This document shows positions 1-11,300 of a stretch of DNA of 64,000 nucleotides, in pieces. The stretch comes from Marsupella aquatica (Eukaryota > Marchantiophyta), in the NCBI GenBank assembly GCA_973895155.1, contig OZ316892.1, positions 11,594,001-11,658,000 on the forward strand. The letters are read 5' to 3'. The notes beneath the pieces were generated by a model. That model was not told where the DNA came from, ran no database searches, and saw only the letters and a list, made by a program, of their open reading frames with translations. How positions within the stretch are numbered: position 1 is the first letter of the stretch; each line of letters begins with the position of its first letter. A program made the position numbers and the translations under genes.

Positions 1-1414
1 TCTAAATTTCAAAGTTTTTCAGGGTACTAAGGTCATTTTGGTAGCTTGAGGATAACTTTTGCACTTCTCCCAAAAGGAAATCACTACAGTGCGTTGGTTT
101 AAATTGCTTTTCTATGGCACAGAAAAATTTTCATCTACAGTAGATATGAAAGTACTTGGCCGACCCCACACAACTCCAACATACCCCCACATCCGGTGGG
201 CAGAGGGACTTTGGTTTGACCATGCTTCAAATTAAATATTTGAATGTGAGACTTACAAGTGATTACAAGTCTAGGTCTCATTTACATAACAGATGTGATA
301 ATAAGACATAATGTTTGGATGTGAAGATTAATCCATAGTTTAAAGTACTTCTGACATGCTCTCGTTGTATGCCTTGTACAACAGAATCAATGAGACATGT
401 GCTATGCGCATTCGTGTCACATAGCTCAGGCTGGTTAATGTGTTATGAAGGCTCATGATAAGACAAAAAGGTGAAACTGTCACTACCATGGAGTGATTCT
501 TTGAGAATGCCCAATTGGTCAAGTCTGTGAAAACCCAGTCACACCCGGTGTTCTGGCTTCGAATCACCCTCAGGCTGGCGCCCTCAGGCAATTGTAAACC
601 AGAACAGCAGCTTGACAGGGTGTTAAACTGCTCACATGCTCATGTGTGGCAACCATAAACATCGAAATTACTAGACGTGGTTACTCTATGCACCCAACTT
701 CTCCAGATCTAATATATTGTTATTCTCCCAAATTTCCCAAAAGGAAAGCATTCGAGTACATTGTGGTTTGATTTTGGTTTCCTGTCTCTCTCCCTGTTCC
801 TACCGTTTGTCGCTCTCCTTGTTCCTACTCCATGTCTCTCTCTCCCTTTTCACATTACAGTACAGTAGTTATTCCTTGGTTTTCGGCAAACAAAAAAGTA
901 TGATTAAAGTTTTGGGTCCTACTAGCAAAATATTTTGGTGGTCCTACAAACAATATTGTACAATTAATCAATATTCATGGTGTAAACACTGAACGGGAGA
1001 AATGTATTCTGGTCTGGATTTACTTCTATAATGAAAAACCATTTTTACTATGTCACCCCCAAAATTGAACAAAATTACTAAGTTGCCCCCTAAACTAAGC
1101 TAATTACTATATATATCACCCCCTTGGACGGCCATGTATAACTCAAATAGTTGGAATGTATGGCTAAGATTGATCCATGGGGGCAGTTTACTAACTAAAT
1201 GAGTCAGACTGCCCATTCTTTGAACATAGACAGAGGTAAGGACATTCAAGCCCATGGCCCATTCACCAATTCACTCTCAACTTTTTCCAGTGACGTGCTC
1301 ACACCCAAAGCCATTTTTAGAGACTTTCCCTGCCACCAATCCCCATTTACCACCAGCACCTGCATATATATTTATTGCTTTGAGGATAAACTATCAACTC
1401 CGGAGCATGCACCT

Positions 1415-1660
1415 CTGTAGGGTAGCCCACAAAGGGAGTCATACCCAGTACCAGGAGGGAGAGAGGGTTGGACCAGAGCCCCAAAGCAGATCAGCCAGGG
1501 ACTGAAGAGAAACCAAGACTCCCACCACTACACCCCACTCACGCACACACTCACCCTCCACAACCCTTGCATGTGGAGGGGGGATTGAACTTGGGACCTC
1601 TTGGTTCTAGGCTCATCCCCTGGCCACCTGCCCAGTTATGCCCAAGAGATTAGAGGCCCT
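1415..1660 (-). mobile_element. tRNA-derived SINE-like element, copy 1
   Basis: Read on the minus strand, a box A-like stretch (about 1616-1635, containing GGCAGGTGGCCAGGGGA) is followed about 30 bases later by a box B-like AGTTCAATCCCC (around 1579-1591). This is the spacing of an internal RNA polymerase III promoter derived from a tRNA. The body after box B shares blocks with 62334-62600: a run of TGTGTG/GAGTGGGG, then CTCTC..CCTCCTGGT, then TGGGCT near the tail. Two diverged copies with the same order of blocks argue for a SINE family. The ends are estimates and no target duplication was found. Confidence 0.5.
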
Positions 1661-3031
1661 GAATAGTAGGTTCACATCACTATTATGAAATTAAACTGGA
1701 ATGCCCAAGCTTTGCTCATAAATAGTTGGTGAGTCTGGTTGTGCGCCTTTCAAGTTTCACCCCATAGCTGTGCCCTAGAGTCATGGCCTATACACTTCAA
1801 GTAAAGCATAGGCGCTTGTTTAAGCTGTCTAGAGACTTCATTCCGGACTGTAGATCTCGGGGGCCTCAATCCAAGGGGTGTCCCATATCACACGCAAAGT
1901 TTTGGGCGAATAAACACCCTAAAAGTAAAGTTAACAAAGTTTTTTTCAAGAATTTTTTTAGTCCTAACTTAATGGAATATTCCAAGAATATTCCCAAATG
2001 TGATTTAAAAAAACCCTATGATTCTTATAATTTTCAAAACTGGTTTAAAATAACCCTAATGTTCTTCAACAAAAATTTAAAAGTATTTCACTAAACCCAA
2101 TAAAAAACCCTATACTTATTCGCACGTGATGGTTGGAAGAAAAGAAATGAGGACCCCGGGCTGTAGATGCTTATTTTAGCTTAAACCTCTTGTGTCAAGA
2201 AAATTACTGGCCGGATACTGTGTTTAAGAAAATAAATGAGTGCCCTATTTATCTTCATCAAACATAGGAAAGTGATGCTCCCATGGACCTAAACTGTGAA
2301 CCATACAACCCCCATGGACCCTGACATTTTTTACTCTTTCACTTGTTAACACCCTTCTTGTTTCACAAACTTTCAACAACAAAGTTTCATCTTCAATCTG
2401 TGCTTTCTACACAGCGGAATTGGCTCTTCTTGGGCTTGTAGATGCAGCTTGGAAAGATCTTTCCAACGGGTCTAATATCTGTAGTTTTCATTAGTAATGA
2501 ATTTCTAAAGAACCCTTCACTCAGTGTCCACACTTTACACTTTCAAAAGTTTGTTAGTAGCTAACTTTGACATTTAGTACCTCTCTACTGTAGATATCCA
2601 ATGTCATATTGTTTTCTTGGGTTAGTTAGAAAATGCTTGTAAAGATCTTTTCATTGAGAATTAAGAGATCTACAAATTTTCAAGGAGAAAAGTATAGTTT
2701 TTTGGTTCCATTTCACTCATGTTTGGAATGATGTTCAACTGAGAATTGAGAGACCTACAATATTCAAAAGACAAATATACTCTTCTTGTCACATTTCACT
2801 CATGTGGGTAAATCTTTCTTACATCAACTTAAGATAGTTTTGCTACCATCCATCCGTGTGACAAAACTCTATAAGGTTGACAAACATGGAGGTCCATCCG
2901 GGCCCGCTATTTCAATCAACAGTTCCGATTTTAAATAACATTAGATAATTTCGTAAAAAACAGAAACAAACAATATTTAATATCCAGCGCATGTTTACGC
3001 AAACCGGGATGGCACTCCGCTAGTCTAATTT

Positions 3032-3057
3032 GGAACGGTACGGTACCGTACCGTTCC
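3032..3057. repeat. 26-bp perfect palindrome with GTAC cores
   Basis: The 26 bases starting GGAACGGTACGGT equal their own reverse complement. With the next 40 bases there are six GTAC tetramers within about 65 bp. GTAC is the core bound by plant SBP-domain factors, so a regulatory role is possible. A purely structural or repeat origin is equally possible. Confidence 0.7.
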
Positions 3058-3267
3058 GTCCTGTCCTGTACCGTACTTCAGTTGCACTCTACTATACTGT
3101 ACTCTACTGTAGGATTCATCAATCGGCGCAGTGGGGTAGGGGTGGGGCCGTGGGGTGGGGGTGCCCATCCACGTCTGTCGAGGTACTCACTGGTGCAGCA
3201 GAGCGAATGTAATCCTTTGGTCTCTCCGAGCTTCTCGGCGCCACCGCCTCTGCTCTCCTGTCCTCTG

Positions 3268-3297
3268 CTCTCCTCTCCTCTCCTCTCCTCTCCTCTC
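3268..3297. repeat. TCCTC pyrimidine microsatellite
   Basis: A run of five- and six-base CT-rich units, TCCTC repeated. Pyrimidine tracts of this kind are common in plant core promoters and 5' leaders. A second short array of GTCTC units lies at 3766-3788, also upstream of the exportin start codon. Confidence 0.7.
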
Positions 3298-3421
3298 GAC
3301 TCTCGTTTCGTCTCGCTGTGTGTCTCGTGCCAAATGAATGCAGGACACGGGAGAGGCGGAGGCAGGGATGGGAAAGAAACATGGATATTTAGATTAGATT
3401 GCTCGCGGATGGATGACGGGC

Positions 3422-3429
3422 TATTTATA
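3422..3429 (+). promoter_or_regulatory. Possible TATA box of exportin-t gene
   Basis: TATTTATA lies about 1.06 kb upstream of the start codon at 4489. If it is used, the 5' leader would be long and probably contain an intron; the intervening bases have many candidate GT/AG sites. No alternative TATA box stands out closer to the start codon. This is inference from the motif alone. Confidence 0.25.
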
Positions 3430-4488
3430 ACGAGATTCGTTCATGCACTCATTTGGTGATTTGTTCGGAATTGTGTTGTGTACTACTACTGACGAGCCTT
3501 TTCTCTCTGCTCGGGACGAAACTGGATGCGCATGATCGAGCGCCTGGCCCTGTGGTGGGAGGACGGGATCATTATTCTTTCCTGCGCTGTTCCTTCACTT
3601 AGAAATACAGTACTTTCCCCGGCGTTGGTGTGCGTTGAACTTTCGCCCCGATCGCTTTTTAGGCAGAATCTTCGTCTGGAGAGGCTGCTGTGGTGTATGC
3701 CCTAAACAATCTTTTTCGCCAACCTAGTGCTGTTGCCGCTCGTCGAACATTACGGGACTATAGTAGTCTCGTCTCGTCTCGTCTCGTCCCGTCGGGAGAT
3801 CTTGGGCATGTGTGGAGGGAGGCATCTGGTTGAGAGATTACATTCTGATCAGAAACATGTCGTGTGGCGCCTCTTACAGGACTGTGTTGGAATGGGAGGC
3901 GACTAATTATTGCGTCGTGCGCATGTGGATGGCCAGGAGATCATCCGTGGATGGAAGAGCTGGTTAGTTGGAGCTTACATCAAGACCGCAATGGTTGCCA
4001 TTGTGACTTTAGATTTACCATCGTAAATGCCTCGCCACCTTGAATGTGGAATTCGTCTTAGTTCACCAACTATAGTACAATTTTAGTATTGTAAACTCCA
4101 GGAGTATGCGAGATTCAGTTCTGTTGAATGCCCCTTTAAGCTCTGATCCCCCTGGATAAGGTGGCCCGTTTCTCCACTTTGCGCCATCTCTGCACCATCT
4201 CCTATCGCTGTCGACCACTCAGATCATCAGAGGCGGAATTGACACTCCATCATCTTGTGCGTGGGCCTCGGGTCGCGGCAAGCTACGATTTTGAGCAGCC
4301 CGGGGTATTATGAGGGTTTAGTATCTGATGAAGTTTGAGGACTCCTTGTAACAGGGTTTAGTCTTTGCGTGTATGGGGTGTCATTTTCGAGCCTTTACAT
4401 GTCTGAAGCATACTGAGAGGTCCGTCCTTCCTGGTGAGATTTGATTATCAGCTAAGCAAGTCTTCCCGGGGAAGATCCTGGGCTGGGT

Positions 4489-7400
4489 ATGGATGACTTT
4501 GAGAGAGCAATCTTATTTAGTTTCGATCAAAGTGGAGCGGTCGACGCACAGTTAAAAGCTCAGGCGAGAGCTTTCTGCGAGCAAGCGAAGCAGTCGCCCA
4601 CTATATGGCAAGCTTGCCTCGACAAGTTCCGCGTTTCACAGTATGCTGAGGTGCAGTTTTGGTGCCTGCAGGCCCTGGAAGAGGTTACAAGGCAGAGATA
4701 TGTGTCTTTGGATTCACAAGAACGCCTTTTTGTTAAAACTTCTTTGATGGAAGCAATGTGCAACTGCGGTGTCGATGGCCAAATACAGGATGCGCCTGGT
4801 TTGTTATCGTCGAGGCCAGTGTTTGTCAAGAATAAGCTTGCCCAGATTATTGTTATTCTAGTATGCATTGAGTATCCGTCAGAATGGCCGTCCGTTTTTC
4901 TGGACATGCTCGCTTATCTGAACAAGGGACCGGCAGTGGTTGACATGTTTTGCCGGATTTTCAACACTTTAGATGAAGAAGTGATTAGCTTGGATTTTCC
5001 GCGGAGTGTGGACGAAATCGCGGCTGCCACAAGGATAAAGGATGCTATGAGGCAGCAGTGCATATCTCAGATTGTCGGGGCCTGGTATAGTTTGGCAGTG
5101 ATGTATAGAGTCCCACAGCCTTATATTTCAAGTGCTGTTTTAGAAACAGTTCATAGATACGTGGCGTGGATCGACATCGGTCTCGTCGCCAACGACAGTT
5201 TTGTTCCCTTACTTTTTGAAATCCTGGTGTCTCAACAAGAAATACCCCAGCTGCGAGGAGCAGCAGCCGATTGTCTCCTGGCCATTGTATCTAAAAGGAT
5301 GGAGGCTACGTCCAAGCTCGCACTTTTGCAAAAACTGAATATCGGCCAGGTAAGCAGCCGCTTAACTGAAGTGCAGGAGCCAGAGTTTGCTCTCAAACTG
5401 ACGGCTCTTTTAACTGGGCTAGCAACTGAGATCCTCGAGTGTGGTAAGAAATTAGATATGAATGGCGTGTCCAGAGAGGCACTTGCGGCGAAAGAAGCCG
5501 CTTTAACGATGCTGGATGAGGTTCTCCCCTCCGTGTTCTACTTTATGAGGCACGGCAACGAGGACATATCATCCACAACATTCCACTTTTTATCAAATTA
5601 TGTGGGTAGAATGAAGAGTGGAATGGTATATAATGGGAAGCAGGCTGCTCATGTTGCGCAAATTCTCGAGGTCATTCGGAATCGGATGCTCCATGACCCA
5701 TCTAATGAAGACTGTTTGGCTGGGCCAGACAGGAACGGCCAGGAAGAAGAAGAAAAACTATTAGACTACCGCAAGGATTTGTTTGGACTTTTCAGAATTA
5801 TTCATAGGGTAGCTCCAGACGTCACAAGGACGTTTGTGCAGTCTACGCTCCGGGCTGCCTTGGCGAATCCCGATGTTCCGTTTGAGAATGTGGAGGCAGC
5901 CATCTCACTCCTGTATGTGTTAGGAGAAGGTGTGACAGAGGATGCATTAAAGGTAGGGAATGGAGTTCTTGGAGATATGGTCAAAATGTTGCTATCGTCA
6001 AGTGTTCCTTGCCACTCACACAGGGTTGTTGCTCTTATTTATCTGGAGACTGTCACCAGATATGTTCGTTTTGTGCAACTACATCCCGAATATATTCCGG
6101 CTGTCTTGGCAGCTTTCCTAGATTCAAGAGGCCTTCACCATCCTAACCCAGCTGTCCGTTCCCGAGCCAACTATTTATTCATGCGGTTGGTCAAAGTGTT
6201 GCGGCCTCAGCTGACTCCTTATATTGAAGACATTTTTCAGGTTCGTTTGAGCCCTTGTCCAATGTCAGTAAACTGTAGAGTCCACACTTCAGTGATGTTT
6301 CTGCCCGTTGGGCCACAGGTTTGGGTTTGTAGTCACGTGTAGTGAGGACAATCCTCATATCGATCAAAAGGTTAAATTTTTCGTAGTTTGATAATTAGGA
6401 ATAAGCTTAGTTGCATGAGAAATATCTGTGGAAGAGATTTCCAAAATAATGTGCGATCTCTTGAACTTGGAGGAACAGGGTCTGCGAGATACGCTGTCTG
6501 CATTTACTTCGAAGACCATGGTTGTGAAATCAGATGCTGATGATAGAAGTTATGGGTTTGAGGTGAGTTCCGTACATCAGACTGAAATACACATTTCTTT
6601 ACCAGATGATCCTTTAAACAGTGTGAAAGCTTTTTTGGGGGAATTAGGTGGCCATGTACAGAGGCTATGCTGCCCTGCTCAGAGGACTTCGATGGTACAG
6701 CCGCAGCAGATCACTAGCATTCACAATTAACTACCTCGTCTGAGAGACGGTCGTTAATTTATAGCTGACTGGGATTATCCGTAATGATACAGGCAGCTGG
6801 TCTCTTAATTGGCATGGAAGATCTCTCTGAAGAAAAGCAGCTAAAGTTTGTTTCAGATCTCTTACTTCCGCTCTGTGCAGAGGTGATGTATGAGCTATAT
6901 GTTTCTCTGGATGTCTAGCAACTGTTTGTTGAATTGATTCTTGCTATAGCCTAGCACGACGTCTTACAGGATTGAATGTTTAGGATTCGATGGATCTTAG
7001 CTGTTACTTTGAGATTTGAAGGGCTTATGCAATGTGTTTGAAGTTCAATATTTGTGGTTTACTTTGATCTCGTCTGGAAGGTCTCTGTGAACGCTCATTA
7101 TTTGATGAAATCTTGATCACAGGTTGACATTATTTTGGGGAGTCAAATTGTCAGTGGCGATCCTGTAGGGTCTCCGCCGACTGTCCTGAACTTGCAGCAA
7201 GTAATCTTGGCAATTAGTCATTTGAGTAAAGTAAGCTTCTTGACTGTTTGGTTTTGTCCTGCTTACTCATATTCACTTACTAGCCTTTTGTTGCAATTCA
7301 ATGGACAATTGACTTTTTCTTGCTGCTCAGGGGTTTGGGGAGCAACTTATCACCAACAGTCGTCCATCAATAGGCAACATGTTTAAGCAGGTGAGTGCAA

Positions 7401-9772
7401 GGAGAAGATATGCTTTCAGATTGCGTTTCTCAAGTGGAGTATACCCTCATATCAGATTATAAGAGTATGAACCTTGTCCGCTCAGGCGACGGTCGTGTGA
7501 ATAAGCGTCAGTGTGTCAGGCAAGAACGGTGCTTTGTTGTACTGATGCTAGTCCAATGTTTCCTGCAGACTTTAGATGTAATCCTCAGGATTCTCATAAC
7601 TTTCCCAAAGAACAAAGTTTTGCGGAGCAGGGTGAGTAGTTTGTGACATGGGCTTTTTCATTGTTTGATTTTGTGGATTAGCTGTTGGTTTGAATGCTTC
7701 GTACTTCAATGAACCGCCTAATTTTATGTACCTGGAATGCTTGGAACAGGTTATATCTTTTCTACATCGAATGGTTGATATACTAGGGAGTACAGTGTTT
7801 TCATCTCTTCCTGCCGCAATAGAGCAATTATTGAACGAGAGTGAGGTATATTTCTATCCAGTTATCATGTAGGTGTGTGTCTCTAGTGTTGTTGATTGGT
7901 GTAGGAAGCATTGGCCTGGAAATTGTTTGGGTAGTTAATTCCCTGCAGTGTTATGGCACTACTAGACTTGAACTATATTATCAGTAGATACTGTTGTCCT
8001 CCTGCACGAAAATCTCAAATAGTCCTTTGACCGAAGTACGAAATCTTACAGTGCATCTGCATTTGGTTGAATGTTTCTTATAGTATGCTGGGCTGATTTC
8101 ATTGTACTGATTTAAGGTTTCGTTTCATGTCTGGCAGCCTAAAGATCTGCTAGAATTCATCCTCCTGGTGAATCAACTGATAAATAAATTCAAGATGGGG
8201 ATGAGTAACATACTTCAGGAAATATTCCCTGCAGTTGCAAGCCGTATTTTCACACTTCTGCCCAAAGATGGTTTCCCTGAAGGTCCTGGTATGAACACCG
8301 AGGTAAGCATTCCGGCTGAATGAATCCGTATGATTTCCATGGTTATTTATTGAAAGTGTGGTAGAAACATGTATTGCACAACTGTAGCTTATACTGTCTT
8401 TTGTTCATTGACAGTGTGTCCTCCTTCGTTTTCAACGAGTGTTCGCATCATTTGACCCATCTGTTGTCCTTTTGTTGCTGCTGCTGAATTAAGTGTTACT
8501 AAGAGGTTTGGCAACGAACGCTGTTGTCAGGAAGTTAGAGAGCTTCAAGAGCTTCAGCGCTGTGTGTTCACTTTTCTGCATGTTGTCACGTCAAATGATT
8601 TATCATCGGTGTTAATCACACCGGGGAGCAGCCCATGGTTAACGGACATAAGCCAACTGTTACTTGAAGCTGCCTGTCGTCACAAGGATGTTCTTGTACG
8701 AAAGGTGAGAGCTTGAAACATTTACTTCTGTTGGTTTGCAACGTGCTCTACTCCTACTGCATTTGAATCATGTTGTGACAACGACTTGCGACTTATTAGG
8801 GATCGTCAGGAAATAATACAAAACACAGAACTAAGATGCATTTCACAAACCGGTGAAGATACCAATCACGATCTTGTTGTTGGTTGCTAACTTAACGTAC
8901 CTCCTTTGTGCAGATTTGCGTTCAGATATTCACAAAATTAATTTCTGACTGGTGTGGTAGCAGTGTGGAAGAGGAGAAGGTATGCTTGGCATTCACGAAT
9001 AGGCTTAGTGTCTCAAGTCCATGTTTGACGTATCGTCTTCCTAGATATGGAATCTATGCCAACGTCAGCCCATCTCGTTGTTCCAGAAATTTTAATGGGT
9101 ATATAGTGCTGAGGATTCATCCGTAACGATGCCTTGTCTCAAATCTCAGGTGCCAGGTTTTCGTCACTTTGTGATGGGCAGGTTTGCTTCAGACTGTTGC
9201 ATCCGTAGTGTGCTTCAGACCAATTTTGATCTCCAGGATGCCAATACTGTGAGTTCTGTTTAGAGCTTGTGACATTGCATTTCTGCGAAGTTGCTGTGAT
9301 ATGAGTTGAAGAAATATTTATTTAATATCAGCCCTAGTGTTGCAATGATTGGCTACCCAATTTCTTGAAGTTTAGTTGAAATCGTTTTCCTGTGGATGTG
9401 ATAGTTTTCTCTTCTTGGAGAGATTATTGCTTCCCAGAAAGTGCTTTACAAGAAATGCGGGGATGAGTTCCTTATCCATCTGGCCACAAAGTTACTGCCT
9501 GCAATTCACTGTCCTCCGAACTTGGCCGAGCAGTATTGTCTTCATATTCAGGTTTGAAGGAGAAGATTTCACAAAACTTTACAAACACCTACCAACTATG
9601 CCCGTCTGAATAGTATGTTTTGGATAGTGCATGTGAGTGCTTGGGGTTTTGGAACGGCAATTAAGTACATCATTTGTCTGTATTGCAGAGATCAGATTTG
9701 AAGGATCTTAGAGCCTTCTACAGACCATTCATTGAAAAGTTGAGACCACACCAAAATGGTAGTATGGGATGA
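4489..9772 (+). CDS. PSD: Exportin-t (tRNA exporter, PAUSED homologue), 13 coding exons
   Basis: Importin-beta/exportin family. The known role is to carry tRNA out of the nucleus with RanGTP. Coding exons: 4489-6240, 6479-6562, 6793-6882, 7123-7230, 7331-7390, 7569-7631, 7750-7845, 8138-8302, 8531-8704, 8914-8979, 9150-9248, 9405-9551, 9689-9772. All borders are GT-AG, all introns are phase 0, and the joined frame gives 995 residues, close to the roughly 990 of Arabidopsis PAUSED. An Xpo1-type N-terminal helix pair (residues about 112-140, containing YPSEWPSVF) and alpha-solenoid sequence run throughout; exon 3 carries the family motif GLLIGMED and exon 12 carries CPPNLAEQY. The first exon alone holds 584 codons; its frame runs on into intron 1 to a false stop at 6342. 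The acceptor of exon 12 (ATAG, weak pyrimidine tract) is the least certain border. The family assignment is confident; exact borders need cDNA. Confidence 0.93.
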
Positions 9773-10043
9773 AGATCGTTGTTAATCCTGGGGTTTGTCT
9801 GGTATTTTTGGATATGTCGGAGAGTGAATTAGTTAGAAGTGCCTCTTGATCTGAAAGATTGAGATGGGATGTAAATGGCACCCATTGGCACCCATCATCC
9901 ACCTGGTGGCGTCACCTCGTATATGTTCAAAATGGATCGAAACGGGATGGATAGAATTCGCTCTGGCTAAAGTGTTTAGGGCTTCTGATTGAGTCAGCAC
10001 ACTTTGGAGTTCACCAGTATCTAAGATCACTTCAACTTTAGAA

Positions 10044-11300
10044 ATGGTGGATAGGAATGGTTGCTTATATCAGTGGCACTACTCCGGATCCATGTGGAGA
10101 ACGTGGGAGGAAAGTCTGCTACAGTTTGGTGCAGCAAGAGGTTGGTTCAAAGTCTTGAAAGACCTTAAGGAAATCATTTGGTTACGTTGTTGCTGTTACC
10201 CTTTCATACTTGTTGGCTCGGTCCTGCAATTCCTCGTCCCTGTAAGGACTGAAAGCTTTACTTCTCTCTAGCTTCTGCTGATTAACGAGGAACGTTTACC
10301 GACGACCAGAAGAGGCTAGAAGAACGCAATGCACAAAATTAAGTTTGACGAAACCCTAATTCGTACAAATTCACGAGCACGTTTGAGCAGTCATAAGGGT
10401 GGTTCAGATATAGTTTTTCTACTGAATCAGAGCTAGATATTTGACGTTTCCGGAGTGAACTCATGAACGTTATGTTGCTGTGTGCAACGGCGTAAGAAAC
10501 AGCTATCTGAATCTCTGATTATTGTGCACCTTTACGACCAGATTTTGGCATGGATCGGCAAAGCTCTCGTTGCTGAGGTTTCTATCATGGCCCATTACTT
10601 GTCTTGTGGATCTTCCGAGCTTGCTTCAAACAGCAGAGGTAACCTACAAGCCTAACCTTGTTTGGTACTCCGCTTTTCCAGAGTTTCAAGCTCACCCCAA
10701 AGTTCATTTATGTATACCTAGCTGTTCGCTCAATTGTCCCACGATGGCAATTTGTTACTCACTGGAAGGTAATGATATCTATAAATTTCATCTCTTTATT
10801 GTGTTTTCTCAATGTTCTGGAATTTCTTGTCAACTGCGTGTGGGAATCGACACACCTGTCCCATATTTATGCTTTTGAGCCTGAGGCAAAGGAAACAGCC
10901 CTGATTAGTCTTGCCACCAGGCCAGACACTGCTAATGTTATGTCCTACGTGTCAATGGTCTTGTCAGCCTTTTCATATCTTCGGCATTTTAACGTCTGCT
11001 TTACTGGGAAGGGGAAGAAGACTGAACACCAGAGTAGCTGGTATATTGGATGCCTATTTAGGAGGCCCGAGAAGGTGACGATTATAGTTACCTCACGTTC
11101 TAACCGCCGAATGGTGTCATCGGTCCTAAGTAGATAGGGCTTATCTTCAGAGGCAGCATGTAATACACGTAAAGTCCATGTCTTGCAGGACTATTGCTGA
11201 TGGGGCGATGGAAGAAATTTCGGGATGCATAAGCAATTATATTATGCAGCTAGTTGAGGATTGTCGTTCTTTGATAGAGGAGTTACCTCTGTTAAATTAA
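10044..11300 (+). other. Coding-like stretches of an unrecognised gene
   Basis: Downstream of the exportin gene several stretches look like exons but match no family I know. 10587-10638 opens with ATG and ends at a GT donor. About 10677-10767 follows a TTTTCCAG acceptor and ends at GTAATG. About 10892-11075 is open across a segment containing VSMVLSAFSYLRHF and ends at GTGACG. About 11190-11300 follows TTGCAG and reads TIADGAMEEI to a stop. The phases of the last junction do not agree in any simple model, so I give no joined protein. A pseudogene, a diverged small gene, or part of the exportin 3' untranslated region are all possible. Confidence 0.25.
10351..10359 (+). promoter_or_regulatory. 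Telo-box AAACCCTAA
   Basis: Exact AAACCCTAA about 230 bp upstream of an ATG at 10587 that opens a coding-like stretch. Telo-boxes are known 5' elements of plant genes for translation and growth. The same word occurs upstream of the DEG9-like gene. On its own it is weak evidence that a transcription unit starts here. Confidence 0.3.

Larger units (their letters stand above)
1..3400. other. Intergenic spacer, no gene seen
   Basis: No reading frame here has splice-like edges or a recognisable product; the open frames are short and low in complexity. The spacer holds one SINE-like element (about 1415-1660), a 26-bp perfect palindrome (3032-3057), a pyrimidine microsatellite near 3268-3297 and three copies of the nine-base motif CTAC(A/T)GTAG at 135, 2585 and 3104. 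Part of 3060-3400 could belong to the promoter of the exportin gene that follows. Confidence 0.6.
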
